A stretch of DNA of 64,000 bases from Bacteroidales bacterium. Lineage in GTDB: Bacteria; Bacteroidota; Bacteroidia; Bacteroidales; F082. Positions 8,485 through 17,610 of the stretch are shown here, one piece after another. Under the pieces are notes generated by a model. The model did no database searches. It saw nothing but the letters and a program-made list of their open reading frames with translations, and was not told where the DNA came from. The position numbers and the translations under genes were made by a program. The first letter of the stretch is position 1, and every line of letters begins with the position of its first letter. The DNA lies in assembly GCA_028704385.1 (NCBI GenBank), contig JAQVLA010000001.1:285923-349922 (forward strand). Reading direction: 5' to 3'.

Positions 8485-8510
8485 GGCTTGTGGCTTCTAT
8501 CTTATAAACC

Positions 8511-9389
8511 ATGAAAATTGCACTTTTTGGTAAGAATTTTACAGGTGATCGTACACCATTTTTAAAACAACTTGTCGAAGGGTTACTCCGGCATCATGTT
8601 GATATAATGGTTTACAGACCCTTTTATGAGTTAATAAAATTATCTGTTTTACAAGGTGTTACGGTTGATGTTTTTGATACCCATCAGGAATTATCGGCTT
8701 CGGCTGATATGGTATTTTCAATCGGTGGTGACGGCACTTTGCTCGATACACTGCCTTTGATACGGGAATCAGGCATTCCGGTTTTAGGGATTAATATGGG
8801 CAGGCTTGGGTTTTTGTCCAGTATCTCAAAGAATGAAATTGAATGGGCAATAAATCAGGTTATTAATGGCAATTATACACTCGAAAAAAGAAGCCTGATC
8901 GCACTCGAAAAGCCTGACGATTTGTTTCCTGTGGTCAATTATGCTTTAAATGAACTTACCGTTTTTCGCAAGGAGACTACCTCACTCATTGTCGTTCAGG
9001 TATATGTGAATGATTATTTTGTCAATGCTTATTGGGCTGATGGATTGATAGTTGCAACACCAACTGGGTCAACGGCTTATTCCTTAAGCGCAGGTGGCCC
9101 GATTTTAGCTCCGCAGTCGTCCAGTTTTGTAATCACGCCAATTGCTACGCACAATTTAAGCGTGCGTCCTATCGTTATACCCGATGATAGCCTGATTAAG
9201 TTACGCGTAGCAGGCCGCCACACTTCTTATACACTTAGCATGGACTCGCGGATGGCAGATATGGACGACTCAGTTGACATCATCATTCGAAAAGCACCTT
9301 TTGATTTGAATATGGTGGCAATGGAAGCCAAGGATTTTTTTGGAACAATAAGGGATAAGCTTTTGTGGGGGCTTGATATCAGAAATTAA
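8511..9389 (+). CDS. nadK: NAD kinase
   Basis: Phosphorylates NAD to NADP with ATP in the cytosol. The 292-residue protein carries the diagnostic GGDGTLLDT motif (about 73-81), the NE motif in ALNELTVFRKE, and the ATPTGSTAYSLSAGGPI loop that binds NAD. The conserved ITPIATHNLSVRPIVIPD segment follows. Length and motif order match bacterial NAD kinases. It has its own upstream gap and candidate promoter, and is followed after 111 bp by the DUF6089 gene. Confidence 0.97.
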   Translation: MKIALFGKNFTGDRTPFLKQLVEGLLRHHVDIMVYRPFYELIKLSVLQGVTVDVFDTHQELSASADMVFSIGGDGTLLDTLPLIRESGIPVLGINMGRLGFLSSISKNEIEWAINQVINGNYTLEKRSLIALEKPDDLFPVVNYALNELTVFRKETTSLIVVQVYVNDYFVNAYWADGLIVATPTGSTAYSLSAGGPILAPQSSSFVITPIATHNLSVRPIVIPDDSLIKLRVAGRHTSYTLSMDSRMADMDDSVDIIIRKAPFDLNMVAMEAKDFFGTIRDKLLWGLDIRN

Positions 9390-9414
9390 TGAGGCTTAGA
9401 CTTAAAAAAAATGA

Positions 9415-9423
9415 TAATTTTGC
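9415..9423 (+). promoter_or_regulatory. -7 promoter box upstream of the DUF6089-uppS-bamA unit
   Basis: TAATTTTGC is a perfect TAnnTTTGC located 77 bp before the ATG of the DUF6089 gene. It probably drives DUF6089, uppS and bamA, whose genes are spaced 9 bp apart or overlap by 4. Confidence 0.5.
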
Positions 9424-9500
9424 AAACCATCAATTCGACAATAAATTGTTAATCAGTAATTTTTATTTTATTGCACAGCAACAGGATGGTATGAAACAAT

Positions 9501-10319
9501 ATGATGAATAGCCAAAAAGCTTTTTTAGGTTTACTACTGATTGGATTTTTACTTCTTCCAAGTGTGCAACAGGCACAGGACCTGGAAGTTGGTCTTTTTG
9601 GAGGTGTAAATTATTATGTTGGCGATATCAATCCAGCTAAACAATTCAGCCAGCCCGAACCGGCTTTTGGTTTGATAGCACGTTATAATATAAATACCCG
9701 TTGGTCTTTCAGAGCCAGCATCACAATGGGCAAACTTGTTGGCAATGATACCATTGTTAAATTTAACGCAAAACGCCAGCTTGCTTTTGAAACCCGGGTG
9801 AATGACTTTAGCCTGATTGCAGAATTTAATTTCTTCGATTATTTCACCGGCAGCAAAAAAGATTACGTAAGCCCTTACATTTTTGGTGGCATCTCGGTGT
9901 TTTCGTTCAATCCGAAACACCCCGATGGCACAGATTTGCAATCCATAGGAACTGAAGGACAGCAAGATACTGATTCAAATGGTAACCGTTTGGGACCTGC
10001 ACCCTACAATAAATTTTCATTTTCAATTCCTTTTGGAGTTGGCATAAAGTATAGTCTGGGCAAACGTGTTGGATTGGCAGTTGAATGGCGTATGCACAAA
10101 ACATTTACCGATTATCTGGATGATGTTAGTACTACCTATGCCGAACTGCCCGCTGCAAAACAAGCTTATGCTGATCCTGCAGGAAGTTTTGATGCCGGCA
10201 TGAAACGTGGTGACGAAAGTAACAGGGATTGGTTTAGTTATGCGGGTGTAACACTTACTTACAAATTTGACTTGAGAGGGAAACAAAATTGTGATAATTT
10301 TAATCAAACTAACCACTGA
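9501..10319 (+). CDS. DUF6089-family outer-membrane protein
   Basis: Predicted secreted beta-barrel of 272 residues. A signal peptide (1-25, ending VQQAQ) precedes the family opening ...VGLFGGVNYYVGDINP. Alternating strands follow, including YVSPYIFGGISVFSF and FSFSIPFGVGIKYSLGKRVG, and the end is VTLTYKFDL. The EWRMHKTFTDYLDDVSTTY segment is characteristic of this Bacteroidetes family. Molecular function is not known. Its place directly ahead of uppS and bamA (9 bp to uppS) suggests a role in envelope assembly, which is inference from context. Two ATG codons sit in tandem at the start. Confidence 0.8.
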   Translation: MMNSQKAFLGLLLIGFLLLPSVQQAQDLEVGLFGGVNYYVGDINPAKQFSQPEPAFGLIARYNINTRWSFRASITMGKLVGNDTIVKFNAKRQLAFETRVNDFSLIAEFNFFDYFTGSKKDYVSPYIFGGISVFSFNPKHPDGTDLQSIGTEGQQDTDSNGNRLGPAPYNKFSFSIPFGVGIKYSLGKRVGLAVEWRMHKTFTDYLDDVSTTYAELPAAKQAYADPAGSFDAGMKRGDESNRDWFSYAGVTLTYKFDLRGKQNCDNFNQTNH

Positions 10320-10328
10320 TAATACTGC

Positions 10329-11105
10329 ATGTCAGAGCAATTTCATACAAGCTTGAAAGAAAAGATTGACCTTGAACGGCTTCCAAAGCATATTGCCATC
10401 ATCATGGATGGTAATGGCCGTTGGGCAAAGAGCAAGGGCAAGCCAAGAATTTTTGGTCATCAAAGCGGTGTAACAGCTGTTCGGGAAGCAGCTGAATCTG
10501 CTGCCGAACTTGGAGTTTCGTACCTCACGCTTTATGCGTTTTCAACCGAAAACTGGACGCGCCCGCGGATGGAAGTCAATGCCTTAATGCGATTGCTTTT
10601 GCAAACCATTAAAGATGAAGTGATTACTCTGAACAAGAACAATATTCGACTCAATGCCATTGGCGATTTGGATAGCCTGCCTAAGCTCAACAGAGAGCAT
10701 TTGTTAAGGGCTATGGAACAAACCAGTCATAACAATCGGATGACGCTCACCCTCGCATTAAGTTATTCAAGCCGTTGGGAAATTATTCAGGCAGCCCGAA
10801 AGTTAGCGGACGAAGTAGAACGTGGTGAATTAAAAGCCGCAAATGTAGATCAGCAATGTATCGAGCGATTGCTAACTACTTATGGCATGCCCGACCCTGA
10901 ATTGCTAATCCGTACCAGTGGCGAAACCCGTTTAAGCAATTTTATGCTATGGCAGATTGCTTATGCAGAATTATATTTTAGCAGGAAATTCTGGCCGGAA
11001 TTTCGGAAAGCGGATCTTTATGAAGCCATTATCGACTTTCAGTGTCGCGAACGAAGGTTCGGGAAAACCAGTGAACAAATTACAAAGCAGAATAATAAGG
11101 AATGA
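10329..11105 (+). CDS. uppS: Isoprenyl transferase (undecaprenyl diphosphate synthase)
   Basis: Cis-prenyltransferase that condenses isopentenyl diphosphate onto farnesyl diphosphate to make the lipid carrier for peptidoglycan and O-antigen. The 258-residue protein has HIAIIMDGNGRWAKSKGKPR (catalytic Asp and Walker-like region, about 20-39), GHQSG, LTLYAFSTENWTRP and the C-terminal DPELLIRTSGETRLSNFMLW block. All hallmark residues are present. The TGA stop overlaps the ATG of bamA by 4 bases, so lipid-carrier synthesis and barrel assembly are translationally coupled. Confidence 0.97.
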   Translation: MSEQFHTSLKEKIDLERLPKHIAIIMDGNGRWAKSKGKPRIFGHQSGVTAVREAAESAAELGVSYLTLYAFSTENWTRPRMEVNALMRLLLQTIKDEVITLNKNNIRLNAIGDLDSLPKLNREHLLRAMEQTSHNNRMTLTLALSYSSRWEIIQAARKLADEVERGELKAANVDQQCIERLLTTYGMPDPELLIRTSGETRLSNFMLWQIAYAELYFSRKFWPEFRKADLYEAIIDFQCRERRFGKTSEQITKQNNKE

Positions 11106-13759
11106 GGAGAAAAGTATTGCCGGTATCGGCACCTAAACTGTTGGTATATTTATTGTTAGCTTTTGGTCTTTTAAGTTCTGTTTCGAGTCAGGCTCAGATT
11201 CAGATCGGTTCTGACCTTTCTGCATTTGATTATACTAAACCTAAAGATTACGAGATTGGAGGCATTAATGTTGAAGGAGTTAAATACCTCGATCAGAATG
11301 TTTTAATAATGCTTTCGGGGCTCACTGTCGGACAGAACATTAAAATTCCCGGCGATCCGATTACCGATGCTATTCGTAAACTTTGGGATCAGGGTTTATT
11401 TGAGGATGTTGCCATTTATGCCACTGAGGTGGTAGGGAATAGAATTTTTCTTGAAATACATCTAAAGGAACGACCCCGTGTTTCACGATTTTCTTTCGAA
11501 GGCCTGCGCAAGGGCGAGGCCGATGACATCCGCTCCAAAATTAACCTCACCAGGGGTGATGTTGCCACAGATCACCTGTTTGTCAGAACCAGAGATATTA
11601 TCAAGGATCATTTTGCCGAAAAAGGATTTCTGGATACTAAGGTCCAAATTGATCAGATTCCTGACGAAACCCGTGAGAATTATGTGGACATGCTGATCAA
11701 GGTTGACAAGAATAACAAGGTCAAAATCGGAGAAATTGAAATTGACGGGAACAGCGATCTTACCGATGATCAGGTGCTGTCAGCAATGAAAGAGACAAAG
11801 ATGAAAGGGGTACTGGATCCTCTAAATCCACTTGGCCCGATGGTTGTTAATACAACATGGGAGTTAGCAAATCTGAGGCCTTTGCGTGCGATTGGGCAAG
11901 TCAGTAATTATTTTACCGAAAATTTTCGCCCCAGAATATTTAAATCCTCAAAGTTTATTAAGGAAAATTACAGGGATGATAAGCTTGCCATCATCGAAAA
12001 ATATAATGCAAAAGGCTATCGTGATGCAAGTATTACAGGTGATTCAATTTACAGGCTTGCGGATAACAGCCTGGGATTGAAATTGAAGATCAACGAAGGC
12101 GAAAGGTATTATTTCAGAAGCATAAAATGGGTTGGTAATACCAAATATGATAGCGAATTTTTAAGCACAATATTGGGCATCCAGGCAGGTGATGTATATA
12201 ACAAAGAATTACTTTCAACAAACCTTACTTTCAATCCTAATGGATTGGATGTAAGCTCGTTATATATGGATGATGGCTATTTGTTTTTCATGGCAGATCC
12301 AATCGAAGTATTGGTCGAAAATGACTCAATCGATCTTGAGATACGCATCCGCGAAGGAAAACAGGCCCGTATCAGCAGAGTTTCAATCAAAGGGAATACC
12401 AAAACAAATGATCATGTTGTGATCCGTGAGTTACGCACCCTGCCAGGACAGTTGTTTAGCCGCGCCGATATCATTCGTACGACACGTGAGCTGGCACAAC
12501 TTCGGTATTTTAATGCTGAAACAATCATACCCGATGTACAGCCAAATCAAGCTGACGGTACAGTTGATATATCTTATGCGGTTGAAGAAACTTCAGCCGA
12601 TCAGATAGAGCTTAGCGGTGGCTGGGGCTATGGCCGCATAATCGGAACACTGGGTCTGTCGTTCAATAATTTTTCGCTTCGAAATGTATTTAAAAAAGAT
12701 GCCTGGCGTCCTATCCCTTCGGGCGACGGACAAAAACTTTCAATACGACTGCAAACCTATGGAAAAGGATACCTGAGTTACAGTCTTTCATTTACCGAGC
12801 CCTGGCTTGGAGGACGCAAGCCTACTTCGCTGACGGTTTCCTATTACCACTCCTTGTATTCAAATGGTTTGCCTAAATCAGACACCAACAGGGCTACTTT
12901 TAAAATAGATGGTTTTACACTTGGAATTGGTAAACGACTCCGCTGGCCCGACGACTTCTTTACGCTTTATCAGGCTGCCAATCTGATGCGTTATGATTTG
13001 AAAAATTATTCTCAGATATTCAGTGTAGGTACCGGAACGGGATTTTTCAATGTGTTTAGTTATAATGTAGTTTTCGGTCGCAACTCCATCAGTCAGCCTA
13101 TTTTCCCGCGTTCCGGCTCTGATGTGAGTTTGTCACTTGAGTTCACACCACCGTATTCGGCATTTAGCGGTAAGGATTATACCAAGCTAGACGAGAACGA
13201 AAAATACAAATGGGTTGAGTACCATAAATGGAAACTTAACACCTCACTTTATGTTGAAACACTACCCAAGCTGGTGCTTGCAACACGTTTGAAGTTTGGT
13301 TTTCTGGGGTATTTTAACAAAGATATCGGAGTTACACCCTTCCAGCGTTTTTACTTGGGTGGTGATGGTCTTTCAGGATATAACAACCTTGATGGGCGCG
13401 AAATTGTTGCAATGCGGGGTTATGGCAACGAAACCATTACACCTTTTTATTATAAAGACCGAAATATTGGTGGAAATATCTATAGCAAATACACACTGGA
13501 ACTCCGTTATCCATTGTCTCTAAATCCAAGTGCTACCATTTATGCACTTACATTTTTGGAAGCTGGTAATTCGTGGCTTGGATTTGACAACTTTAATCCT
13601 TTTGACGTGAAACGATCAGCCGGAGCCGGTATCAGAGTGTTTTTGCCTATGTTTGGTATCTTAGGTCTCGACTGGGGCTATGGCTTTGATGATATTCCCG
13701 GAATTCCTAATGCAAACGGAAGTCAGTTCCATTTCTCAATAAACCAGTCACTTGATTAA
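11102..13759 (+). CDS. bamA: Outer-membrane protein assembly factor BamA
   Basis: Central Omp85 insertase of the outer membrane, 885 residues. A signal peptide (1-32, ending SSQAQ) is followed by about five POTRA repeats. Their starts are visible as YEIGGINVEGVKYLDQNVL, RVSRFSFEGLRKG, KIGEIEIDGNSDLTDDQV, YYFRSIKWVGNTKYDSEFL and ARISRVSIKGNTKTNDHVV. The 16-strand barrel begins near residue 500. The L6 segment around FYLGGDGLSGYNNLDGRE with MRGYGN corresponds to the conserved VRGF/Y region. It is a little longer than the E. coli protein, as usual for Bacteroidetes. Two OmpH/Skp chaperone genes follow 52 bp downstream. Confidence 0.97.
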   Translation: MRRKVLPVSAPKLLVYLLLAFGLLSSVSSQAQIQIGSDLSAFDYTKPKDYEIGGINVEGVKYLDQNVLIMLSGLTVGQNIKIPGDPITDAIRKLWDQGLFEDVAIYATEVVGNRIFLEIHLKERPRVSRFSFEGLRKGEADDIRSKINLTRGDVATDHLFVRTRDIIKDHFAEKGFLDTKVQIDQIPDETRENYVDMLIKVDKNNKVKIGEIEIDGNSDLTDDQVLSAMKETKMKGVLDPLNPLGPMVVNTTWELANLRPLRAIGQVSNYFTENFRPRIFKSSKFIKENYRDDKLAIIEKYNAKGYRDASITGDSIYRLADNSLGLKLKINEGERYYFRSIKWVGNTKYDSEFLSTILGIQAGDVYNKELLSTNLTFNPNGLDVSSLYMDDGYLFFMADPIEVLVENDSIDLEIRIREGKQARISRVSIKGNTKTNDHVVIRELRTLPGQLFSRADIIRTTRELAQLRYFNAETIIPDVQPNQADGTVDISYAVEETSADQIELSGGWGYGRIIGTLGLSFNNFSLRNVFKKDAWRPIPSGDGQKLSIRLQTYGKGYLSYSLSFTEPWLGGRKPTSLTVSYYHSLYSNGLPKSDTNRATFKIDGFTLGIGKRLRWPDDFFTLYQAANLMRYDLKNYSQIFSVGTGTGFFNVFSYNVVFGRNSISQPIFPRSGSDVSLSLEFTPPYSAFSGKDYTKLDENEKYKWVEYHKWKLNTSLYVETLPKLVLATRLKFGFLGYFNKDIGVTPFQRFYLGGDGLSGYNNLDGREIVAMRGYGNETITPFYYKDRNIGGNIYSKYTLELRYPLSLNPSATIYALTFLEAGNSWLGFDNFNPFDVKRSAGAGIRVFLPMFGILGLDWGYGFDDIPGIPNANGSQFHFSINQSLD

Positions 13760-13811
13760 AACTTTGGCAGGCTTTTTGGTTTAGATAAACGTAATTTAAA
13801 AATTTAAGGCT

Positions 13812-14366
13812 ATGAAAAATAAATCAATCTTATTTCTGATCGTTTTAATGTTTGCCGGATTGACAGCGATACAGGCACAAAACCAGCGCTTTGGATATGT
13901 TGATACAGAGTATATTTTAAACAATATTCCGGAGTATTCTGATGCACAGGCCGAACTGGATGTGTTATCGGAACGCTGGGAAAACGAAATTAAAGGACAG
14001 TACGATATTGTTGAAAAGATGTATCGCGATTATCAAACAGAATCGGTGCTTTTGCCTGAAGATATGAAACGTAAGCGTGAAGACGAGATCATCAAAAAAG
14101 AGCAGGCTGTAAAAGACCTTCAGATGAAATATTTTGGTCCGGAAGGCGATTTGTTCAAGAAACGAAGCGAACTGGTGCAACCCATTCAGGAAAAAGTTTT
14201 TAATGCCATACAGGACATTGCCGAAACACGTAATTACGCTTTCGTATTCGATAAAGCTGCAGGGGCAACCATGTTGTATGCTAGCGACAAATTCGATATT
14301 TCGGACGATGTGCTTGATGAAATTGGCAATGTGATGCAAACCGTCAGACGCGAAGACAGAAAGTAA
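13812..14366 (+). CDS. OmpH/Skp-family periplasmic chaperone, copy 1
   Basis: Predicted periplasmic holdase for unfolded outer-membrane proteins, 184 residues. It has a signal peptide (1-22, ending AIQAQ), the family opening RFGYVDTEYILNNIPEY, a long charged coiled-coil arm (about 45-120), and a closing strand region ETRNYAFVFDKAAGATMLYAS. It lies 52 bp after bamA and is probably part of that unit. A related copy follows at 14483. An imperfect hairpin with a T-run downstream may attenuate readthrough between the copies. Confidence 0.92.
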   Translation: MKNKSILFLIVLMFAGLTAIQAQNQRFGYVDTEYILNNIPEYSDAQAELDVLSERWENEIKGQYDIVEKMYRDYQTESVLLPEDMKRKREDEIIKKEQAVKDLQMKYFGPEGDLFKKRSELVQPIQEKVFNAIQDIAETRNYAFVFDKAAGATMLYASDKFDISDDVLDEIGNVMQTVRREDRK

Positions 14367-14373
14367 AAGCGTT

Positions 14374-14411
14374 AAAGCATGTTAAGCTATATTTGCAACT
14401 GTGCTTTTTTA
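14374..14411 (+). terminator. Possible intrinsic terminator between the two ompH genes
   Basis: AAAGCA pairs with TGCTTT and GTT with AAC across a small bulge and a 13-base loop, followed by six T residues. The stem is imperfect, so this may be a partial attenuator. The downstream ompH copy has its own -7 box. Confidence 0.4.
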
Positions 14412-14433
14412 AGTAAGTTATCGAAATAATTTC

Positions 14434-14442
14434 TACATTTGC
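14434..14442 (+). promoter_or_regulatory. -7 promoter box for ompH copy 2
   Basis: TACATTTGC is a perfect TAnnTTTGC, 40 bp before the ATG and downstream of the possible terminator. The second chaperone can therefore be expressed separately from bamA. Confidence 0.5.
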
Positions 14443-14482
14443 GTCTCGAAAAAATTAGTTATTAATCTCCAGAATTCAGAAA

Positions 14483-14998
14483 ATGAAAATTTTAACAAAA
14501 GTATTACTAGTCGTTGTTTTGGTTGGTTTAGCCAGCTTTGGTCAGGCTCAAACACTTAAAATCGGATATGTTGACTCAAACGAACTTATGGGTATGATGC
14601 CGGAACGCGATACCATTGAAAACAAGCTGAAACAATTTGAACAACAGCTCGAAAACGAACTGCGTGCCATGGCGACAGAATATCAGACAAAACTTACAGA
14701 TTATCAAAACAATCTGGCTACCATGTCGAATCTGATCCGGCAGTCAAAAGAAAAGGAACTCACGGATTTGCAAACCAGGATTCAGGATTTTCAGCAAAAT
14801 GCAGATATGGATTATAGCGAACGCAGAAATGAATTGCTTACTCCTCTTATCGACAAAGTGAAAAAGGCCATCGAAGATGTTGGAAATGATAACGGCTACA
14901 CCTATATCATTGACTCTGCTACCGGTGTGTTGCTTCATATCGGAACTGGCGCTGATAATGTGACGGCAAAAGTTAAAACAAAACTTGGTATCAAGTAG
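14483..14998 (+). CDS. OmpH/Skp-family periplasmic chaperone, copy 2
   Basis: Second Skp-like chaperone, 171 residues. It has a signal peptide (1-22, ending FGQAQ), the opening TLKIGYVDSNELMGMMPERD, a coiled-coil arm rich in Gln, Glu and Lys (about 45-115), and the closing DNGYTYIIDSATGVLLHIG. It is similar in plan to the copy ending at 14366 but clearly diverged, so the two may serve different clients or form hetero-oligomers (inference). It has its own -7 box upstream and a strong terminator immediately downstream, which closes the bamA block. Confidence 0.93.
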   Translation: MKILTKVLLVVVLVGLASFGQAQTLKIGYVDSNELMGMMPERDTIENKLKQFEQQLENELRAMATEYQTKLTDYQNNLATMSNLIRQSKEKELTDLQTRIQDFQQNADMDYSERRNELLTPLIDKVKKAIEDVGNDNGYTYIIDSATGVLLHIGTGADNVTAKVKTKLGIK

Positions 14999-15021
14999 AC
15001 AGTTTTTTAAGACATTCGATT

Positions 15022-15053
15022 AAGCCATCTGATTTTCAGGTGGCTTTTTTTTT
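15022..15053 (+). terminator. Intrinsic terminator after ompH copy 2
   Basis: AAGCCATCTG pairs with CAGGTGGCTT (one G-T wobble) around a five-base ATTTT loop, followed by a run of T residues. It ends the bamA-ompH block. Confidence 0.8.
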
Positions 15054-15364
15054 GCATGACAGTAACATCTGCAAGCTCCAATCGTCTGATCAGTTTAGTA
15101 TTAATGACATTTATTAGCTGTACAGGGTAATTTATTATTGTTTTATAAGTTGAATGATATAATAACACCATATATTATACTCTCTGACTGTATTTTAGCT
15201 GATTGTTTTCCGTTTTATATCATGTTTTAGCCATGTTAACCGGTGTTAACGTATTGTTTTGTAGCACTTTGGAAAGTTATTTTCAAAAAGATCTGAAAAA
15301 TATTCAGAAAATTGTAACCATCGAGATATTTTCTTGTCTTTAGTAACATAATTAAGATAGTGAA
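15054..15364. other. AT-rich intergenic region upstream of the ECF sigma gene
   Basis: About 310 bp with no supported gene between the ompH terminator and the sigma factor. No convincing TAnnTTTGC box lies near the GTG start. Because the downstream gene encodes an ECF sigma factor, this stretch may hold an autoregulated promoter of a different consensus. I could not define one. Confidence 0.4.
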
Positions 15365-15907
15365 GTGTATCCTGAAATAAACAGGGAAGTTATAGAAAAA
15401 AGTAAACAGGGCGAAGTACGTGCCCAGTACGATTTGTATCGCAAATATGCGAAGGCTATGTATAATATCAGTTACAGAATAATGGGATCGGTCGAAGAGG
15501 CAGAGGATATGCTTCAGGACGCATTTGCAGAGGCCTTTCGAAAGATTTCTTCTTACAAATATGAATCGGCTTTTGGTGCCTGGCTGAAAAGAATCGTCAT
15601 TAACAGGTGCATCAATGAGGTGAAAAGAAGTAAAATCAATTTGGATTTTTTCGACGATATGATCGTTTTTGATTCTGATGAAAACAATGATGAAGAAGTT
15701 CAGGGTTTGAGTGTGGAAGCTGTGAGAAACGCGATGGAACAACTGCCGCGGGGCAACAAAATTATTTTTTCGCTCTACCTGCTCGAAGGCTACGATCATA
15801 AAGAAATTGCGCAGATTTTGAATACCAGCGAAAGCAATTCAAAATCACAATATATGAGAGCAAAACGAAGAGTAAAAGAAATTTTATCATCTGCTAATCA
15901 TGGATAA
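15365..15907 (+). CDS. ECF-type RNA polymerase sigma factor
   Basis: Alternative sigma factor of 180 residues. Region 2 spans about 22-88 (YNISYRIMGSVEEAEDMLQD, then AFAEAFRKISSYKYES). Region 4 spans about 120-175, with LPRGNKIIFSLYLLEGYDHK and a helix-turn-helix EIAQILNTSESNSKSQYMRA. The start is GTG at 15365: an in-frame TAA lies just upstream and the next ATG would remove part of region 2. Its stop overlaps the ATG of the membrane protein gene by 8 bases (ATGGATAA), the usual layout for a sigma/anti-sigma pair. Probable targets are the downstream envelope genes (inference). Confidence 0.94.
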   Translation: MYPEINREVIEKSKQGEVRAQYDLYRKYAKAMYNISYRIMGSVEEAEDMLQDAFAEAFRKISSYKYESAFGAWLKRIVINRCINEVKRSKINLDFFDDMIVFDSDENNDEEVQGLSVEAVRNAMEQLPRGNKIIFSLYLLEGYDHKEIAQILNTSESNSKSQYMRAKRRVKEILSSANHG

Positions 15908-16472
15908 ACTGGAAAAATTTGTCAGCCAAAACAAAGAGCAATTTGATGTGCTTGAGCCTTCACCACTGCTCTGGAATGGCGTTCGCGAGAGGAGCATCCT
16001 TATGAAAAACAGAAGGCTTTCCTTGAATCACCCCCTTGTGAAATGGAGTATGAGAATTGCTGCTGCTGTTGTAATTTTTGTAGCCAGCTATTATTGGCAC
16101 GATTTTCAAAGTCAGCGTTCAGAACGGTTGTTAAGCCAAGATCAGTTGAAGCCTTCACTTTTAACCGACTTACTTGAAGCCGGATATTATTATAATGCAA
16201 AGATCAATGTTGAAACAGAACGTTTTTATAAGGCTACAGCCGACAATAACTCCTTGCGCGATGAAATTCAAACAGAACTTGATGAGCTTGATCAGGAATT
16301 CTTAAAACTCAAGCAAGACCTGATGGATAATGCCGATAATGAAGATGTAATTGCTGCTATGATTCAAACATACAGATTGAAATTAAGTATCCTGCAAGAT
16401 ATTTTGAGTCAACTCCAAAGTGAAAATTCCGGAAAAAACATAAGTGATGAAAACATACCTATTAATATTTAA
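15900..16472 (+). CDS. Membrane-anchored putative anti-sigma factor
   Basis: Single-pass membrane protein of 190 residues that I place as the anti-sigma partner mainly by context. A cytosolic N-terminus of about 48 residues precedes one transmembrane helix (about 50-66, SMRIAAAVVIFVASYYW). The periplasmic part is helical and charged (about 75-185). I do not see the zinc HxxxCxxC signature of ZAS anti-sigma factors. The 8-base overlap with the sigma gene and the 26-base overlap with the following secreted protein gene imply tight coupling. Release could be by conformational change or proteolysis; the sequence does not show which. Confidence 0.7.
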   Translation: MDKLEKFVSQNKEQFDVLEPSPLLWNGVRERSILMKNRRLSLNHPLVKWSMRIAAAVVIFVASYYWHDFQSQRSERLLSQDQLKPSLLTDLLEAGYYYNAKINVETERFYKATADNNSLRDEIQTELDELDQEFLKLKQDLMDNADNEDVIAAMIQTYRLKLSILQDILSQLQSENSGKNISDENIPINI

Positions 16473-17547
16473 TCAGCTTCTGCTAACAATTTTCTTCTTT
16501 TCGCTTAGTGCCGGTGCACAAACCTACACCAAGGAGAATAGCATAACAAAAGCCTTTCCGGTTACAACGAATACCGAGATAGAGGTGAGTAATAAATATG
16601 GAAATATTACAATCGAGAATTGGGAAGTGGATTCTGTGAAATTTGTGATCAATTATAAGGTTACTTCCAACAAGTATTCAAGGCTCGACAAGAACTTTGA
16701 ATCAATTGATTTTGAGTTTAATGCAAACAATTATTTCATTACCGTAAATACTATGTTCGCAGGAAAAAGTTCGTTCTGGTCCGATGTAAGCGATATTGCC
16801 GGAAACCTCTTTTCAGCAGGCACTCATACTTCAGTAGAATATACGATTTACCTGCCTGAAACACAGACACTGGGAATTAATCTTAAATATGGCAATGTTT
16901 ACCTTGGCAACCACAAGGGGAGGCTAAAGCTGGATGTTAGCAATGGTGACGTAAGGGCCAACAACATCAGTGGTTCGTGCAGAATGGATATTTCCTTTGG
17001 AGATGTTACGATAAACAAACTTTCAGACGCTAAAATTTCATTGAGTTATGGCGTGTTTAGTTTGCGAAAAGGCGAAAAAATTAACCTTTCAGGCAGATCA
17101 AGCGAAGTGGAAATTGATGAAATTGATTTTCTGGCTTTGGATTCAAAACGTGATAAATTGACGATTGAAAATGCCGGTATTATCACAGGTGAAACAAGTT
17201 TTTCTAAAGCAGAAATACAAAATATTTCAGGCTATGTGAGCCTTGTAACCCGATACGGGAGCATGAAGCTTAGTCATATAAATACGATGGCCGAAAAAAT
17301 CGAACTTCAGAGCAATAGTACAGATGTCGAATTGAATATTGGGGCTGACCAAAGTTTTTTGCTTAAGCTTTTAAGCGATGAAAAGGCCTATGTAACCTAT
17401 TCGACAGAAATCGGTAATATTTCAACCGAAAAAATCAGCCTGGAGGATTTTACCTACCAGGCAGAAACCAATTATGGAAATGGAAAAGATCCATTAAAAC
17501 TCGATATTAAAATAAAATCCGGATCACTTGCAATCAAATTAAATTAA
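16447..17547 (+). CDS. Secreted DUF4097-like putative adhesin / beta-helix protein
   Basis: Exported protein of about 366 residues with a signal peptide (1-25, ending SAGAQ). The body consists of repeating short strands resembling the GIN/DUF4097 beta-solenoid fold: KYGNITIENWEVDSV, LKYGNVYLGNHKGRLKLDVS, NGDVRANNISGSCRMDIS and FGDVTINKLSDAKISLS. The start is ATG at 16447, since a GTG directly before it is less likely. It begins inside the anti-sigma gene, so the two are translated in a coupled way. Its role is unknown; the neighbouring GIN lipoprotein suggests a common envelope function under the ECF factor. Confidence 0.72.
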   Translation: MKTYLLIFNQLLLTIFFFSLSAGAQTYTKENSITKAFPVTTNTEIEVSNKYGNITIENWEVDSVKFVINYKVTSNKYSRLDKNFESIDFEFNANNYFITVNTMFAGKSSFWSDVSDIAGNLFSAGTHTSVEYTIYLPETQTLGINLKYGNVYLGNHKGRLKLDVSNGDVRANNISGSCRMDISFGDVTINKLSDAKISLSYGVFSLRKGEKINLSGRSSEVEIDEIDFLALDSKRDKLTIENAGIITGETSFSKAEIQNISGYVSLVTRYGSMKLSHINTMAEKIELQSNSTDVELNIGADQSFLLKLLSDEKAYVTYSTEIGNISTEKISLEDFTYQAETNYGNGKDPLKLDIKIKSGSLAIKLN

Positions 17548-17610
17548 GCAGAATAGCGACCCTTGAAATTAAAATTTGTCTTTAAGCATTGTAAAATTAA
17601 AACCTGAAAA

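Noticed and set aside
15054..15364. 187-codon minus-strand reading frame overlapping the ECF sigma gene
   Set aside because: It is the reverse shadow of the sigma factor, whose region 2 and 4 motifs are clear; the shadow protein shows no motif.
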